From CAVRUZ01 sp963724495 (GTDB taxonomy: Bacteria > Actinomycetota > Actinomycetes > Propionibacteriales > DAIQRJ01): a DNA stretch of 64,000 bases. Positions 16,472 through 24,912 of this stretch are shown here, one piece after another. Both the position numbers and the translations under genes were made by a program. Each line of letters begins with the position of its first letter. Position 1 is the first letter of the stretch. Location of the stretch: assembly GCA_963724495.1 (NCBI GenBank), contig CAVRUZ010000003.1, positions 150,187 to 214,186 of the forward strand, in the 5' to 3' direction. Below the pieces are notes generated by a model. That model saw nothing but the letters and a program-made list of their open reading frames with translations, had not been told where the DNA came from and searched no databases.

Positions 16472-17283
16472 GTGCTGGCCGCGACCGAGTTCCCCGAGCT
16501 GGACGAAGTCCTGGGTGATCTGTGTTCGGGGGTGGAGCGAGCGCTGGGTACCGCCGGGTCGCCAGAGGCGACGCTGGTGGGTGTGTACCTGCACGGGTCG
16601 TTCGGCCTCGGGGGCGCGGACATGCACAGCGACTGCGACTTCCTCGTGGCGATCACCGACGAGCTGAACGACCAGCAGGAGCAGGAGATTCGTGCGCTGC
16701 ATCGACGGCTCGCCACCGACGGACGGCACTGGTCGGGCCACCTCGAGGGAAGCTATGCACCCACTGGCGGAGCTGCGTCGCTACGACGTGACTCGGCCGC
16801 CCTGGCTCTATGTCAACAACGGCGCCAGCGAGATGGAGCTGCACCCGCACGACAACTCGGCAGTGGTGCGCTGGATCCTGCGCAGGAAGGGGATCGCACT
16901 GATCGGTCCTCCGGCGGCGAGCCTCGTCGATGAGTTGCCGGCCGGCTCGCTGGCGGCGGAGACCCGGGAAACACTGGTGGAGTGGCACGCGTACGTCGAA
17001 GGCGAACCGGATGCGCTCGACAACGCCTGGGAGCAGACGCACGCGGTCACCCAGCACTGCCGCTTCCTGTTCGCGGTGGTCAACGATGCCGTGGCGACCA
17101 AGCCGCAGGCCGTCGCCTGGGCGATCGACCCAGGTCGGTCCGCAGTGGCGAGGCCTGCTCGAGCAGGCGTTGGTCGACCGCGCCTATCCGTGGGAACGCT
17201 ATGGCCGGACAACCGATCCCGCTCTTCCCCAACCCACGCTGGAATTCATGGCATTGGTCCGGCAACTGGCCGGCGTCACCTGA
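16472..17283 (+). CDS. Aminoglycoside adenylyltransferase-like nucleotidyltransferase (frameshifted)
   Basis: About 270 codons read in three frames with shifts near 16755 and 17130, each explained by one extra base. The N-terminal nucleotidyltransferase motif is intact: LHGSFGLGG followed by SDCDFLVAI (GS-x-D-x-D type). The C-terminal part (LVEWHAYVEGEP, QTHAVTQHCRFLF, ALVDRAYPWERYG) matches the DUF4111 domain paired with it in AadA-type streptomycin/spectinomycin 3''-adenylyltransferases. Family members found on chromosomes often have unknown substrates, so resistance is not implied. The start is GTG; divergent from larB. Confidence 0.75.
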
Positions 17284-17808
17284 TCAGACGATCGTCAGCG
17301 ACTCCACCCAGGCTGCGGCTTCACGCGGCCGCCTGAACAGGACCACTGCCGGTGCGTCCGGATCGACGAGCCACGCCCGCATCCGCCTGCGCTTGCGCCG
17401 GAACGAGGTGAAGTGCCACCAGATGATCGAGTCGCGACCGAGGAGGTTCCGCAGCGACTCGGTGTTGCCGTTGCAGAGCGTGCGGCGGGTGACGAGATTG
17501 GTGACGCACCGGCGGACCAGCCTGGCCAGGGACAGCAGCCGCGAGTAGTCCAGCCCGACGATGAGGTCGACCCGTGCGAGCGGAAGATCGATCCAGGCGC
17601 CGTACCCGTGGTCGATCACCCACCGGTCCCGGCCGCACACCTCGGCGATGATGCGGCGCTGCTCGTCCGGCGGAACCGGCACCCATCCCGGCTGCCAGGT
17701 GAGGTCGTCGATGAACACGGCAGGCAGGCCGGTGCGATGAGCGATCTCCCTGGCCAGGGTCGACTTTCCCGCCCCGGTGACGCCGTACACCATGATCCGC
17801 TGCGCCAC
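17284..17808 (-). CDS. P-loop adenylate kinase-like protein
   Basis: A 174-aa P-loop NTPase similar to the small kinase-like proteins annotated as DNA topology modulation protein FlaR or AAA-family ATPase. It has a Walker A VYGVTGAGKSTLA near the N-terminus, a VFIDDLTWQPGWVPVP motif and the conserved RWVIDHGYG segment, followed by the basic lid region RRKRRRMRAW. The GTG at 17808 gives the usual short lead-in to the P-loop; ATG 17793 would cut into it. It overlaps the end of no gene, but lies one base downstream of the NTF2-like gene stop. Substrate unknown. Confidence 0.75.
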   Translation of the reverse strand: MAQRIMVYGVTGAGKSTLAREIAHRTGLPAVFIDDLTWQPGWVPVPPDEQRRIIAEVCGRDRWVIDHGYGAWIDLPLARVDLIVGLDYSRLLSLARLVRRCVTNLVTRRTLCNGNTESLRNLLGRDSIIWWHFTSFRRKRRRMRAWLVDPDAPAVVLFRRPREAAAWVESLTIV

Positions 17809-17809
17809 G

Positions 17810-18172
17810 TCAGCGAGGTGTCTGCTGGTGAAAAGCCAGGCGCCACCCGTCCTCGCGCCGCACGTACAGGCTGCTGACCAGGGCCGAGTACTCGGGGGAG
17901 CCCTCGCGGGTCGCGACCACGCCGTAGTGGACCACGCAGACGTCGGGGAGCGGCTCGAGCGCGTGCAGGTCCTCCAACGCATACGACGCCCAGGGCGCCC
18001 CCGACATGGCATCGATGATCGACCACCGGTCGTCGAGCACCATGCCGCCAGGCAAGAGCATCACCACGTCGGAGTCGAGGACATGCTCGTAGAAGGCGGC
18101 TGCGATCGGACCGCTGGTGGACAGGGCATGCCAGCCCTGGCGTTCGAGTTCGAGGCAGTCGACGGATTCCAC
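17810..18172 (-). CDS. NTF2/DUF4440-like protein
   Basis: A 120-aa protein with the fold pattern of NTF2-like (SnoaL/DUF4440) proteins: an N-terminal helix with LELERQGWHAL, a FYEHVLDSDVVMLLPGG strand region, and the C-terminal SSLYVRREDGWRLAFHQQTPR. The family includes small-molecule-binding proteins and enzymes; the ligand is not predictable. I chose GTG at 18172 because a strong AAGGAGGG site ends six bases upstream, in preference to the ATG at 18193. It is followed directly by the P-loop gene and is divergent from pheA. Confidence 0.75.
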   Translation of the reverse strand: MESVDCLELERQGWHALSTSGPIAAAFYEHVLDSDVVMLLPGGMVLDDRWSIIDAMSGAPWASYALEDLHALEPLPDVCVVHYGVVATREGSPEYSALVSSLYVRREDGWRLAFHQQTPR

Positions 18173-18254
18173 GGCGCCCTCCTTTGCGGCCATCAGACCA
18201 TCCCGCACGGCCGAGCGACAGGATCTGGCCGGCCGGCTTCGTAGGCTGACCCCC

Positions 18255-19208
18255 GTGACCACGTACGCATACTTCGGGCCGGCCGGGACCTTCACCGAGC
18301 AGGCTCTCCGGACGCTGCCCCAGACGGGCGCGCCCGATGCCGCGCTCCGTCCACTGGAGACCGTCCCCATCGTGCTCGACGCCGTGCGCTCGGGTGAGTG
18401 CGACTTCGGGCTGGTGCCGATCGAGAACTCGATCGAGGGCGGAGTGACGATCACGATGGACGAGCTGGCGGTCGGTGAACCGCTGACGATCGTCGCGGAG
18501 GCGCAGATCCGGGTCTCGTTCGCGCTGCTGGTCCGCAACGGCACCGCTGTGGCCGATGTCCGGACGGTCGCCACCCATGGCCACGCCGCGGCGCAATGCC
18601 GCCGGTGGATCGCCCAGCACCTCCGCGATGCGCACGTGCACACGGCGATCTCCACCGCCGGCGCCGCCGCCGCGGTCGCCGACGGCTCGTTCGACGCGGC
18701 CATCGCCGCGCACGTTGCGGCCGAGACCTACGGACTCGTGGTCGCCGCCGACGGCATCGAGGACCATCCGGGTGCGGCCACCAGGTTCGTCCTCGTGAGC
18801 CGGCCGGTCCGGCCGCCGGAGCCGAGCGGAGCGGACAAGAGCAGCGTCGTGGCGTTCATCCGCGACAACCATCCGGGCGCGCTGATGGAGATCCTCACCG
18901 AGTTCTACGTTCGTGGCATCGATCTCACCCGGCTGGAGTCCCGGCCGACGGGGTCCGGCATGGGCCGGTACTCCTTCGCGATGGACCTCGAGGGACACAT
19001 CGCCGACGCACGCGTTGCCGAGGCGCTCGTGGGGCTGCGAAGAGTGTGTGCAGACGTGCGATTCCTCGGTTCGTATCCGCGTGCTGACAAGGAACTGCCC
19101 AAGGTGCGGCCGGGCACCACCGACGTCGACTTCGCGGAGGCGCACGAGTGGCTCGAAGCCCTCAAGGCTGATGGAGCGGTGCCGGACGGGACGCAGGCGA
19201 TCCGATGA
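18255..19208 (+). CDS. pheA: Prephenate dehydratase
   Basis: Converts prephenate to phenylpyruvate in phenylalanine synthesis. At 317 aa it has the two usual parts: the dehydratase domain (YFGPAGTFTEQAL, FGLVPIENSIEGGV, catalytic Thr in ATRFVLVS) and a C-terminal ACT domain (GALMEILTEFYVRGIDLTRLESRP) that binds phenylalanine for feedback control. There is no chorismate mutase fusion. The start is GTG at 18255, preceded seven bases upstream by TAGGCT, so the message looks leaderless. It overlaps the DUF4446 gene by four bases. Confidence 0.95.
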   Translation: MTTYAYFGPAGTFTEQALRTLPQTGAPDAALRPLETVPIVLDAVRSGECDFGLVPIENSIEGGVTITMDELAVGEPLTIVAEAQIRVSFALLVRNGTAVADVRTVATHGHAAAQCRRWIAQHLRDAHVHTAISTAGAAAAVADGSFDAAIAAHVAAETYGLVVAADGIEDHPGAATRFVLVSRPVRPPEPSGADKSSVVAFIRDNHPGALMEILTEFYVRGIDLTRLESRPTGSGMGRYSFAMDLEGHIADARVAEALVGLRRVCADVRFLGSYPRADKELPKVRPGTTDVDFAEAHEWLEALKADGAVPDGTQAIR

Positions 19209-19675
19209 ACACCTTGGCGACGGTCGCTCTCATCGTGGCCGTGTTGGCACTGGCCGGTTCGGTGTTCGCCTACCTCAACGCGCTGCAGGTGCGCCGACGG
19301 CTCTGGCGGATCGCCGCTGCCCGGCCGACCGACACGGCGGACGGAGAGGTGTCGTCGTTCCCCGCGCAGCTGCGGCACCTGTCCGGGCGCGTCGACGAGC
19401 TGGAGTCGGTGGGCAACACCTGGGCGCAGTCGCTCCGACATGTCGCGGTGGTGCGCTACGACGCCTTCGGCGACGTGTCCGGTGCGCAGTCGTGGTCACT
19501 GGCGATCCTCGACGACTCCGGCGACGGGGTGGTGGTCACGGCGATCAACGGCCGCGAAGCTGCCCGTACCTATGCCAAGAACGTGCGGGCTGGTGAGTCG
19601 GACGCCGCGTTGAGTCCCGAGGAGCTGGAAGCGATCTCGTTCGCGCGGACCGACGGGCTCCCCGGACCGCACTAG
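19205..19675 (+). CDS. DUF4446 family membrane protein
   Basis: A 156-aa protein with one N-terminal transmembrane helix (about residues 4-24), a short coiled segment (LRHLSGRVDELE) and the DUF4446 core VRYDAFGDVSGAQSWSLAIL followed by DGVVVTAINGREAARTYAK. The family is widespread in Gram-positive bacteria with no assigned function. Its ATG overlaps the pheA stop, so the two are translationally coupled. This conserved adjacency is not explained by a known role in aromatic synthesis. Confidence 0.85.
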   Translation: MNTLATVALIVAVLALAGSVFAYLNALQVRRRLWRIAAARPTDTADGEVSSFPAQLRHLSGRVDELESVGNTWAQSLRHVAVVRYDAFGDVSGAQSWSLAILDDSGDGVVVTAINGREAARTYAKNVRAGESDAALSPEELEAISFARTDGLPGPH

Positions 19676-19706
19676 TCTCCTCCCGGACGAACGACGGAGG
19701 TGCGAG

Positions 19707-20009
19707 ATGGACAAGCTCACCGACGCCGAACTGTCGGCCGCGTTGGCCGACCTCGGCAGCTGGACGCGCGACGGCGACACCATCCGCCGCGAGGTGGAGG
19801 CGCCGGCCTTCCTCACCGGTATCGACTACGTGCGTGAGGTGGCCGAGGTCGCCGAGCAGGCCGACCACCACCCCGACATCGACATCCGGTGGCGTCGGCT
19901 GAGATTCGTGCTCACCACCCACGACGCCGGTGGACTCACCCAGGCCGACGTCGATCTGGCACACGCGATCGACGCCATCGTCGGACAGCACGGTTCCGCC
20001 GGCGGCTGA
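19707..20009 (+). CDS. 4a-hydroxytetrahydrobiopterin dehydratase (PCD/DCoH)
   Basis: A 100-aa pterin-4a-carbinolamine dehydratase. The family motif EQADHHPDIDIRW (the His-His-Pro catalytic core) is at residues 51-63, followed by VLTTHDAGGLTQADVDLAHAID. In organisms with phenylalanine hydroxylase it regenerates tetrahydropterin; without one, as in many actinobacteria, the function is uncertain and may concern molybdopterin or a recycling role. GGAGG precedes the ATG by a few bases. It stands alone between the pheA pair and the transporter. Confidence 0.92.
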   Translation: MDKLTDAELSAALADLGSWTRDGDTIRREVEAPAFLTGIDYVREVAEVAEQADHHPDIDIRWRRLRFVLTTHDAGGLTQADVDLAHAIDAIVGQHGSAGG

Positions 20010-20040
20010 CCGCACCACCCACAAGTCCTAGGACGCGTCG

Positions 20041-21330
20041 ATGCTCACCAGCCGCCGCGCAACGGCCGACGCCGCCCGCGTCTACTACTGGCTCACCGCC
20101 GGGCAGACCTTCTTCTTCTGCCTGATCACCACCGTCAACATGGTCTACCAGGTGACAGTGGTGGGCCTGAACCCGCTGGAACTGGTGCTGGTCGGCACCA
20201 CCCTCGAACTCGTCTGCTTCGTCTTCGAGGTGCCCACCGGGCTACTCGCCGACCTGAGGAGCCGGCGCCTCTCGATCCTGATCGGCGTCGCCGGCATGGG
20301 CGCCGGATTCACCCTCGAAGGCGCCGTGCCGACGTTCTGGGCGGTGATCCTCGCCCAGGTGATCTGGGGGATCAGCTACACGTTCACCTCCGGCGCGACC
20401 CAGGCCTGGATCACCGACGAGGTGGGCGAGGACCGCGTCGGCCCGATCTTCACCCGCGAGACCCAGCTCGGCCTCGGTGCCACGTTCGTCGCCACCGCCC
20501 TGGCCGGCGGACTCGGCGTGATCAACGTGCGCATCCCGATCATCGCCGGCGGCCTGGGGCTCATTGCGCTCGCCATCGGCCTGGCGATGGTGATGCCCGA
20601 GCGGAACTTCCACCCCGTGCGCCACACCCATCGGGAGGCCTGGGCGAGCATGGGGCACTCGTTCACCGCCGGGCTGCGGCTCGCGCGCAACCGTCCGGTG
20701 GTCCGAACCTTCGTTCTCGTGAGCCTGCTCGTGGGCCTGTCCAGTGAGGCGTTCGACCGGCTCTGGACGCCGCACCTGCTGAACCAGTTCGCCCTGCCCT
20801 CGTTGTTCGGCAGCAACAGTCCGGCACTGTGGTTCGCGGTCTTCGGCCTGATCGGCACGGTGATCTCGCTGGCCATGTCGCTCCTGCTCAACAAGGTGGG
20901 ACCGGAGGTCTTCGCCTCGCACCATCCGAACCGCCTCGTTGCTGCGGGAATGGGCCTGCAGGCGTTGGGCATTCTCGGCGTGGCGTTCGCGCCAGGAATG
21001 TGGTTGCTGCTCGGGTCGCGTTGGCTCAAGGACGCCGCCAGCGCGGTCACCTGGCCGGTGGAGAACGCCTGGCTGAACCGGCACATCCCTTCGACGATCC
21101 GGGCCACGGTGCTCTCGATGAACGGCCAGGCGAACGCGATCGGGCAGGTGGCGGGTGGCCCGCCGCTCGGTGCGGTCGCGAACAGGTTCGGCATCCCGGC
21201 CGCGCTCACGGTGTCGGCGATCATCTGGGCGCCGACCGTGGCGCTGTTCGCGAGGCTGCGACCGGACCAGGCCGAGCGTGAGCAGCCACCCGAGCGACCT
21301 GGGGAAAACGGGCCTAGCGTGGAGTCATGA
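20041..21330 (+). CDS. MFS transporter
   Basis: A 429-aa protein with about twelve hydrophobic helices and major facilitator features: FEVPTGLLADLRSRR between helices 2 and 3, and the central charged loop with HREAWASMGHSFTAG. Family members include drug exporters (tetracycline or macrolide type). No substrate can be read from the sequence. Its stop overlaps the start of the phytanoyl-CoA dioxygenase family gene by four bases (ATGA), which suggests that transport and oxidation act on a related compound. Confidence 0.88.
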   Translation: MLTSRRATADAARVYYWLTAGQTFFFCLITTVNMVYQVTVVGLNPLELVLVGTTLELVCFVFEVPTGLLADLRSRRLSILIGVAGMGAGFTLEGAVPTFWAVILAQVIWGISYTFTSGATQAWITDEVGEDRVGPIFTRETQLGLGATFVATALAGGLGVINVRIPIIAGGLGLIALAIGLAMVMPERNFHPVRHTHREAWASMGHSFTAGLRLARNRPVVRTFVLVSLLVGLSSEAFDRLWTPHLLNQFALPSLFGSNSPALWFAVFGLIGTVISLAMSLLLNKVGPEVFASHHPNRLVAAGMGLQALGILGVAFAPGMWLLLGSRWLKDAASAVTWPVENAWLNRHIPSTIRATVLSMNGQANAIGQVAGGPPLGAVANRFGIPAALTVSAIIWAPTVALFARLRPDQAEREQPPERPGENGPSVES

Positions 21331-22175
21331 CGATTGCCGAGCAGGCCACCGGAACCGGCCTCGAGCCGGTCCTCTCCGACGCCGACATCCAGCAGTTCCA
21401 CGAGCAGGGGTTCGTGGTGGTGAAGGGCGCATTGTCGCGCGAGGAGGCGGAGCGCTACCGCCAGCGGATCCTGTCGCTCGTACCACCGAACCTCGACCTG
21501 CCCGAGTCCTGGCACTCCTGGGACGGGCGGATCAAGCCCATGTACACACCGGGGAACCACACGTTCGACACTCCCGAGCTGTTGCCGCTCATGACCAACC
21601 CCAAGCTCTACGCCGCCGCGACCCAGCTGCTGCAGTCGCATCGGCTACGGGTGTCGGACGGCTCGATCGGCATCACGTTGCGCAACGACGCCCACCGAGA
21701 CACCGCACTCAGCCAGACGCTGCACCTCGACGCGGACGTGCCGAAGACCGAGGACGACTTCACCTTCGAGATCGAGGAACTGCAGGTAGGGGGCTGCTAC
21801 TACCTCACCGACGTCGAGCCCGAGGGCGGCGGCATCCATGTCGTGCCGGGCGGGCCCCGGATCGTCGAGGCGGAAGCACGTGCTGCCGGCGGCGGCGGGC
21901 GTCACCTGCACGGCGACTGGAAGCAGATCAAACACCTGGAGAGCCAGGAGATCACCGGCGAGGCCGGCGACTTCGCGTTGCTGCACCACCTGATGCCGCA
22001 CGGTGCCTCGCACAACCGCCGCCCGACGAGCCGGGTCGCGTACTTCGTCCGCTGGGTGCGCGAGGACCAGACCTGGGGCTCGGGCGAGAAGCCGGCCGCC
22101 GACCGGTACAACGCCCAGCAGTGCGAGGCGATGGGCGAGCTCGGCCGCAAGCTCTTCGGCGTCGACGACTGGTGA
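21327..22175 (+). CDS. Phytanoyl-CoA dioxygenase (PhyH) family protein
   Basis: A 282-aa non-haem Fe(II)/2-oxoglutarate-dependent oxygenase. The metal triad is visible as LHLDADVP (HxD) and a distal His in LLHHLMPHGASHNRR, with the 2-oxoglutarate-binding Arg in SRVAYFVRW. Substrates in the family range from phytanoyl-CoA to antibiotics and halogenated compounds; none can be assigned here. Translation is coupled to the upstream MFS gene, although TAGCGT six bases before the ATG could also serve as a -10 box. A bidirectional terminator follows at 22187-22220. Confidence 0.88.
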   Translation: MTIAEQATGTGLEPVLSDADIQQFHEQGFVVVKGALSREEAERYRQRILSLVPPNLDLPESWHSWDGRIKPMYTPGNHTFDTPELLPLMTNPKLYAAATQLLQSHRLRVSDGSIGITLRNDAHRDTALSQTLHLDADVPKTEDDFTFEIEELQVGGCYYLTDVEPEGGGIHVVPGGPRIVEAEARAAGGGGRHLHGDWKQIKHLESQEITGEAGDFALLHHLMPHGASHNRRPTSRVAYFVRWVREDQTWGSGEKPAADRYNAQQCEAMGELGRKLFGVDDW

Positions 22176-22186
22176 GCGCCGACTGA

Positions 22187-22220
22187 AAGGGCCGGGTCAG
22201 CCTGCGCTGGCCCGGCCCTT
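22187..22220. terminator. Bidirectional intrinsic terminator
   Basis: AAGGGCCGGG (22187-22196) and CCCGGCCCTT (22211-22220) form a perfect 10-bp stem with a 14-base loop, between the convergent PhyH and VOC genes. The stem ends in A and T on either side but there is no long T-tract. Confidence 0.65.
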
Positions 22221-22223
22221 CGG

Positions 22224-22653
22224 TCAGGCGCCGAACCTGCCCCTGGCCTCCAGCGGGATCAGAGGGCTTGTCGGCTCGCACCCGCAACTCCTGCACGGCC
22301 CACGTGTTGCCGTCGGGGTCGGCGAACCCGAAGAACGTGCTCCCGTCCTGGTCTCCGAACGACACCGGCTCGCTCGCCTCGATCCCGCGGCTCACGAGTT
22401 CGGCGCGCGCCGCCGCGGCGTCGGCCACGCAGAGCTGGAGTCCGCGCATGGAGCCGGGCGCCATCTCGTTCTGCGCGGGCAGGTCGCCCATCACGATCGA
22501 GCAGCCGGACCCGCGTGGGGTGAGCTGGGCGACGTGCATGTGTTCGTTCACCGTGTCGTGGTCGAGGTCGAATCCGACCTGGTCGCGGTAGAACGCGATG
22601 CTCCGGGCGAGGTCGCTCACCGGGAGCACGACGACCTCCAGGGTCCAGTCCAT
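22224..22653 (-). CDS. VOC (glyoxalase/bleomycin resistance) family protein (one frameshift)
   Basis: A single-domain vicinal-oxygen-chelate protein of about 142 aa. It starts WTLEVVVLPVSDLARSIAFYRD and ends with the typical FADPDGNTWAVQELRVRADKP. After that codon the frame changes: one extra T near 22265 diverts the frame, and removing it gives LIPLEARGRFGA and a stop at 22224, just before the terminator. Without the correction the frame runs on into antisense of the PhyH gene. A strong AAGGAAGGAAAG precedes the ATG. It is the last gene of the ArsR-SRPBCC operon. Confidence 0.85.
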
Positions 22654-22681
22654 GACGGGTTCTTTCCTTCCTTGGCAGGTG

Positions 22682-23548
22682 TTACCGGTTGGCCGGCTCG
22701 GAGTCGGAGGCGAGGACCTCGTCGAGCTGCTCGTAGCCCTGGACCACGCCGGTCTCCATGCCGCTCTCGACCATGCCGTCGCGAGCCTCGACGGTCGGGA
22801 ACACCGAGTGCCCCTTGAGCCGGGTGCGGTTGCCGTCGAGCCGCTCGAACGTCATCGACTCGATGCTGACGACGTCGGGGTAGCCCTCGAACTCGAAGGT
22901 CTGGATGACGAACTCGTTCTCGCGGACCACGTGGAACACGCCGTTGAACGCGAACTCGCCGTCGGCGTTCTTGTGGATGTAGCGGTAGCGGCCGCCGGTG
23001 GTGAAGTCGAACTCCGACAGCTCCATCTCGTAGCCGCGGGGCCCGAGCCACTTGGTGAAGAGCTCGGGATCGGAGTGAGCGCGGAAGACCGCCTCCACCG
23101 GAGCGTCGAACTCGCGCTCGATGTCGATGAACGGCGTGCCTTCTGGCGCGGTGATCGTGACGGGATTGCTCATGAGCCTTTCCTTTCGGGGGAGACGGGT
23201 CTCGCTGTCGGCGACCGTCAAGGTGTCGAGCAGGGCGTCGAGCGCCCGGTACTCCTGTTCGTGGATCAGCCGGTACTTGTCGATCCATGCCGTGAGCGCC
23301 TCGAGCCTGGCCGCGTTCAGGTGCACGGGCCGGCGCTGCTGGTCGCGAGTGCGCGTGACCAGCTCCGCCTGTTCGAGCACCTGGATGTGCCGGGAGACCG
23401 CCTGCTTGGTGATCTCGAACGGCTCGGCCAGCTCGTTGACCGTGGCCGGGCCACGGCTGAGACGCGCGATGATCCGCCGGCGAACGGGGTCGCCGAGCGC
23501 CACGAAGGCCCGGTCGAGCCGGTCGTCCTGCGCCGGATCCATCTGCAT
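22682..23548 (-). CDS. ArsR-type regulator fused to SRPBCC (AHSA1-like) domain
   Basis: One open frame of about 288 aa. Residues 1-110 are an ArsR-family winged helix (FVALGDPVRRRIIARL, EITKQAVSRHIQVLEQAELV); residues about 130-280 are an AHSA1-like SRPBCC domain (IDIEREFDAPVEAVFRAHSDPELFTKWLGP). The two are usually separate overlapping genes. Here there is no stop between them, but a good ribosome site (AGGAAAGG) and ATG at 23173 mark an internal start, so a separate SRPBCC protein may also be made. No metal-binding cysteines are seen, so this is the non-metal ArsR type that represses its own SRPBCC operon. ATG 23548 follows AAAGGAG. Confidence 0.85.
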   Translation of the reverse strand: MQMDPAQDDRLDRAFVALGDPVRRRIIARLSRGPATVNELAEPFEITKQAVSRHIQVLEQAELVTRTRDQQRRPVHLNAARLEALTAWIDKYRLIHEQEYRALDALLDTLTVADSETRLPRKERLMSNPVTITAPEGTPFIDIEREFDAPVEAVFRAHSDPELFTKWLGPRGYEMELSEFDFTTGGRYRYIHKNADGEFAFNGVFHVVRENEFVIQTFEFEGYPDVVSIESMTFERLDGNRTRLKGHSVFPTVEARDGMVESGMETGVVQGYEQLDEVLASDSEPANR

Positions 23549-23565
23549 GAACAACAACTCCTTTG

Positions 23566-23632
23566 ATCAACTGATCCGTTGATAACGGAACGATAGATCC
23601 GGTCAGCAGCTGTTGTCAACAGTTTCGTTGAC
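23566..23632 (-). promoter_or_regulatory. ArsR operon promoter with two operator palindromes
   Basis: On the - strand TTGACA (23619-23614) and TATCGT (23595-23590) are 18 bases apart. Two matching palindromes flank them: GTCAAC-N6-GTTGAC at 23615-23632 overlaps the -35 box, and ATCAAC-N6-GTTGAT at 23566-23583 lies at the transcription start. The centres are 49 bases apart. Consensus RTCAAC-N6-GTTGAY. The arrangement fits autorepression by the ArsR protein. Confidence 0.7.
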
Positions 23633-23660
23633 TACTTCTGGGGCTCGCCGCCGGGCTCAG

Positions 23661-24860
23661 TCAGCGGCGGAAGTGAGCGAGGCGAACGGTCTCCGGCAGC
23701 GTCCGCAACGCCTCGAGCGCGTCCGCGGAGAAGCCGGACGTGTCGGTGAGGACGTACCCGAACTCGCCCCGGGTCGACAGCGACTGCCCGACGATGTTGA
23801 GCCCGTGGTCGGCGAGCACGCTGGTCACCTTCGCGAGCACGCCCGGGATGTTGCGATGCAGCAGCGCGACCCGGTCGGTGTACCCGGAGGTGGGGCCGCT
23901 GACCGCGGGCAGGTTGACCGACAGCGTGGACGTGCCGTCGGCGAGGAAGTCGCGGAGCTTCCCTGACACGAACAGGCCGATGTCCTCCTGGGCCTCCTGG
24001 GTCGAGCCGCCGACGTGTGGAGTGAGGATGACGTTCGGCAGCCCGCGCAGTTCGCTCTCGAACGTCTCTCCCTTCTTCTTCGGTTCCTTGGGAAAGACGT
24101 CCACCGCTGCTCCGGCGATGTGGCCGGACTCGACGTGGCGTTGGAGCGACGCGTAGTCGACGACGAATCCCCTGGACAGGTTGAGGAAAAGGGCTCGCTG
24201 ACGCATGCGGGCGAACTGCTCCTCACCGAAGATCCCGGCGTTGCCCGCACGGCCGTCGACGTGCAGGGTGACGGTCTCGGCCACCTCGAGCAGCTCCTCG
24301 AGGCTGGAGCAGCGGACGGCGTTGCCCAGCGCGAGCTTGTCGCTGACGTCGTAGAAGTAGACCCGCATGCCGAGTGCTTCGGCGATCACCGAGAGCTGGG
24401 AGCCGATGTTGCCGTAGCCGACGATGCCGAGTGTCCGGCCGCGTACCTCGTGCGATCCCGCTGCGGACTTCGACCAGATGCCGGCATGCATCTGCGTGGA
24501 CTTCTCGGTGAGCCGCCGCGCGAGCGCGATGATCTCGCAGATCACCAGCTCCACCACGGAGCGGGTGTTGGAGAACGGCGCGTTGAAACACACCACGCCA
24601 TGCCGGGTGGCGGCGTCGAGGTCGATCTGGTTGGTCCCGATGCAGAAGGCGCCGACGGCCCGCAGGTCCGGCGCAGCCGCGAGGACTCGGTCGGTCACGT
24701 TGGTGTTGGAACGGATGCCCAGCACGTCGATGCCGGGAAGGGCGGAGATCAGTTCGTCCTCAGACATCGCCCCGGCGTGGGCTCGGACCTCGACCCCGGC
24801 GGACGTCAGGGTCTCGGCGGCCAGCGGATGGATGTTCTCCAGCAGGAGCGCGGTGACCAT
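23661..24860 (-). CDS. serA: D-3-phosphoglycerate dehydrogenase
   Basis: Oxidises 3-phosphoglycerate to 3-phosphohydroxypyruvate, the first step of serine synthesis. The 399-aa length and short C-terminal ACT domain match the E. coli-type enzyme. Visible are the NAD-binding LGIVGYGNIGSQL, the catalytic Arg in FLNLSRGFVVDY, the Glu region in DVFPKEP, the His in ILTPHVGGST, and the ACT domain HRNIPGVLAKVTSVLADHGLNI. E. coli-type SerA also reduces 2-oxoglutarate to D-2-hydroxyglutarate, which fits the divergent neighbour. ATG 24860 lies 52 bases from that gene. Confidence 0.94.
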   Translation of the reverse strand: MVTALLLENIHPLAAETLTSAGVEVRAHAGAMSEDELISALPGIDVLGIRSNTNVTDRVLAAAPDLRAVGAFCIGTNQIDLDAATRHGVVCFNAPFSNTRSVVELVICEIIALARRLTEKSTQMHAGIWSKSAAGSHEVRGRTLGIVGYGNIGSQLSVIAEALGMRVYFYDVSDKLALGNAVRCSSLEELLEVAETVTLHVDGRAGNAGIFGEEQFARMRQRALFLNLSRGFVVDYASLQRHVESGHIAGAAVDVFPKEPKKKGETFESELRGLPNVILTPHVGGSTQEAQEDIGLFVSGKLRDFLADGTSTLSVNLPAVSGPTSGYTDRVALLHRNIPGVLAKVTSVLADHGLNIVGQSLSTRGEFGYVLTDTSGFSADALEALRTLPETVRLAHFRR

Positions 24861-24912
24861 CCCGCGATTCTGGCAGGCGGGCGGAGAACGCCCCGCGCAT
24901 AGGGTCGTCGCC

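Noticed and set aside
16472..17283. Streptomycin/spectinomycin resistance gene
   Set aside because: Motifs show the AadA-like fold only; chromosomal relatives often lack resistance activity, and the gene is interrupted.
22187..22220. Regulatory RNA downstream of the PhyH gene
   Set aside because: The perfect 10-bp hairpin between two convergent genes is explained as a shared terminator.
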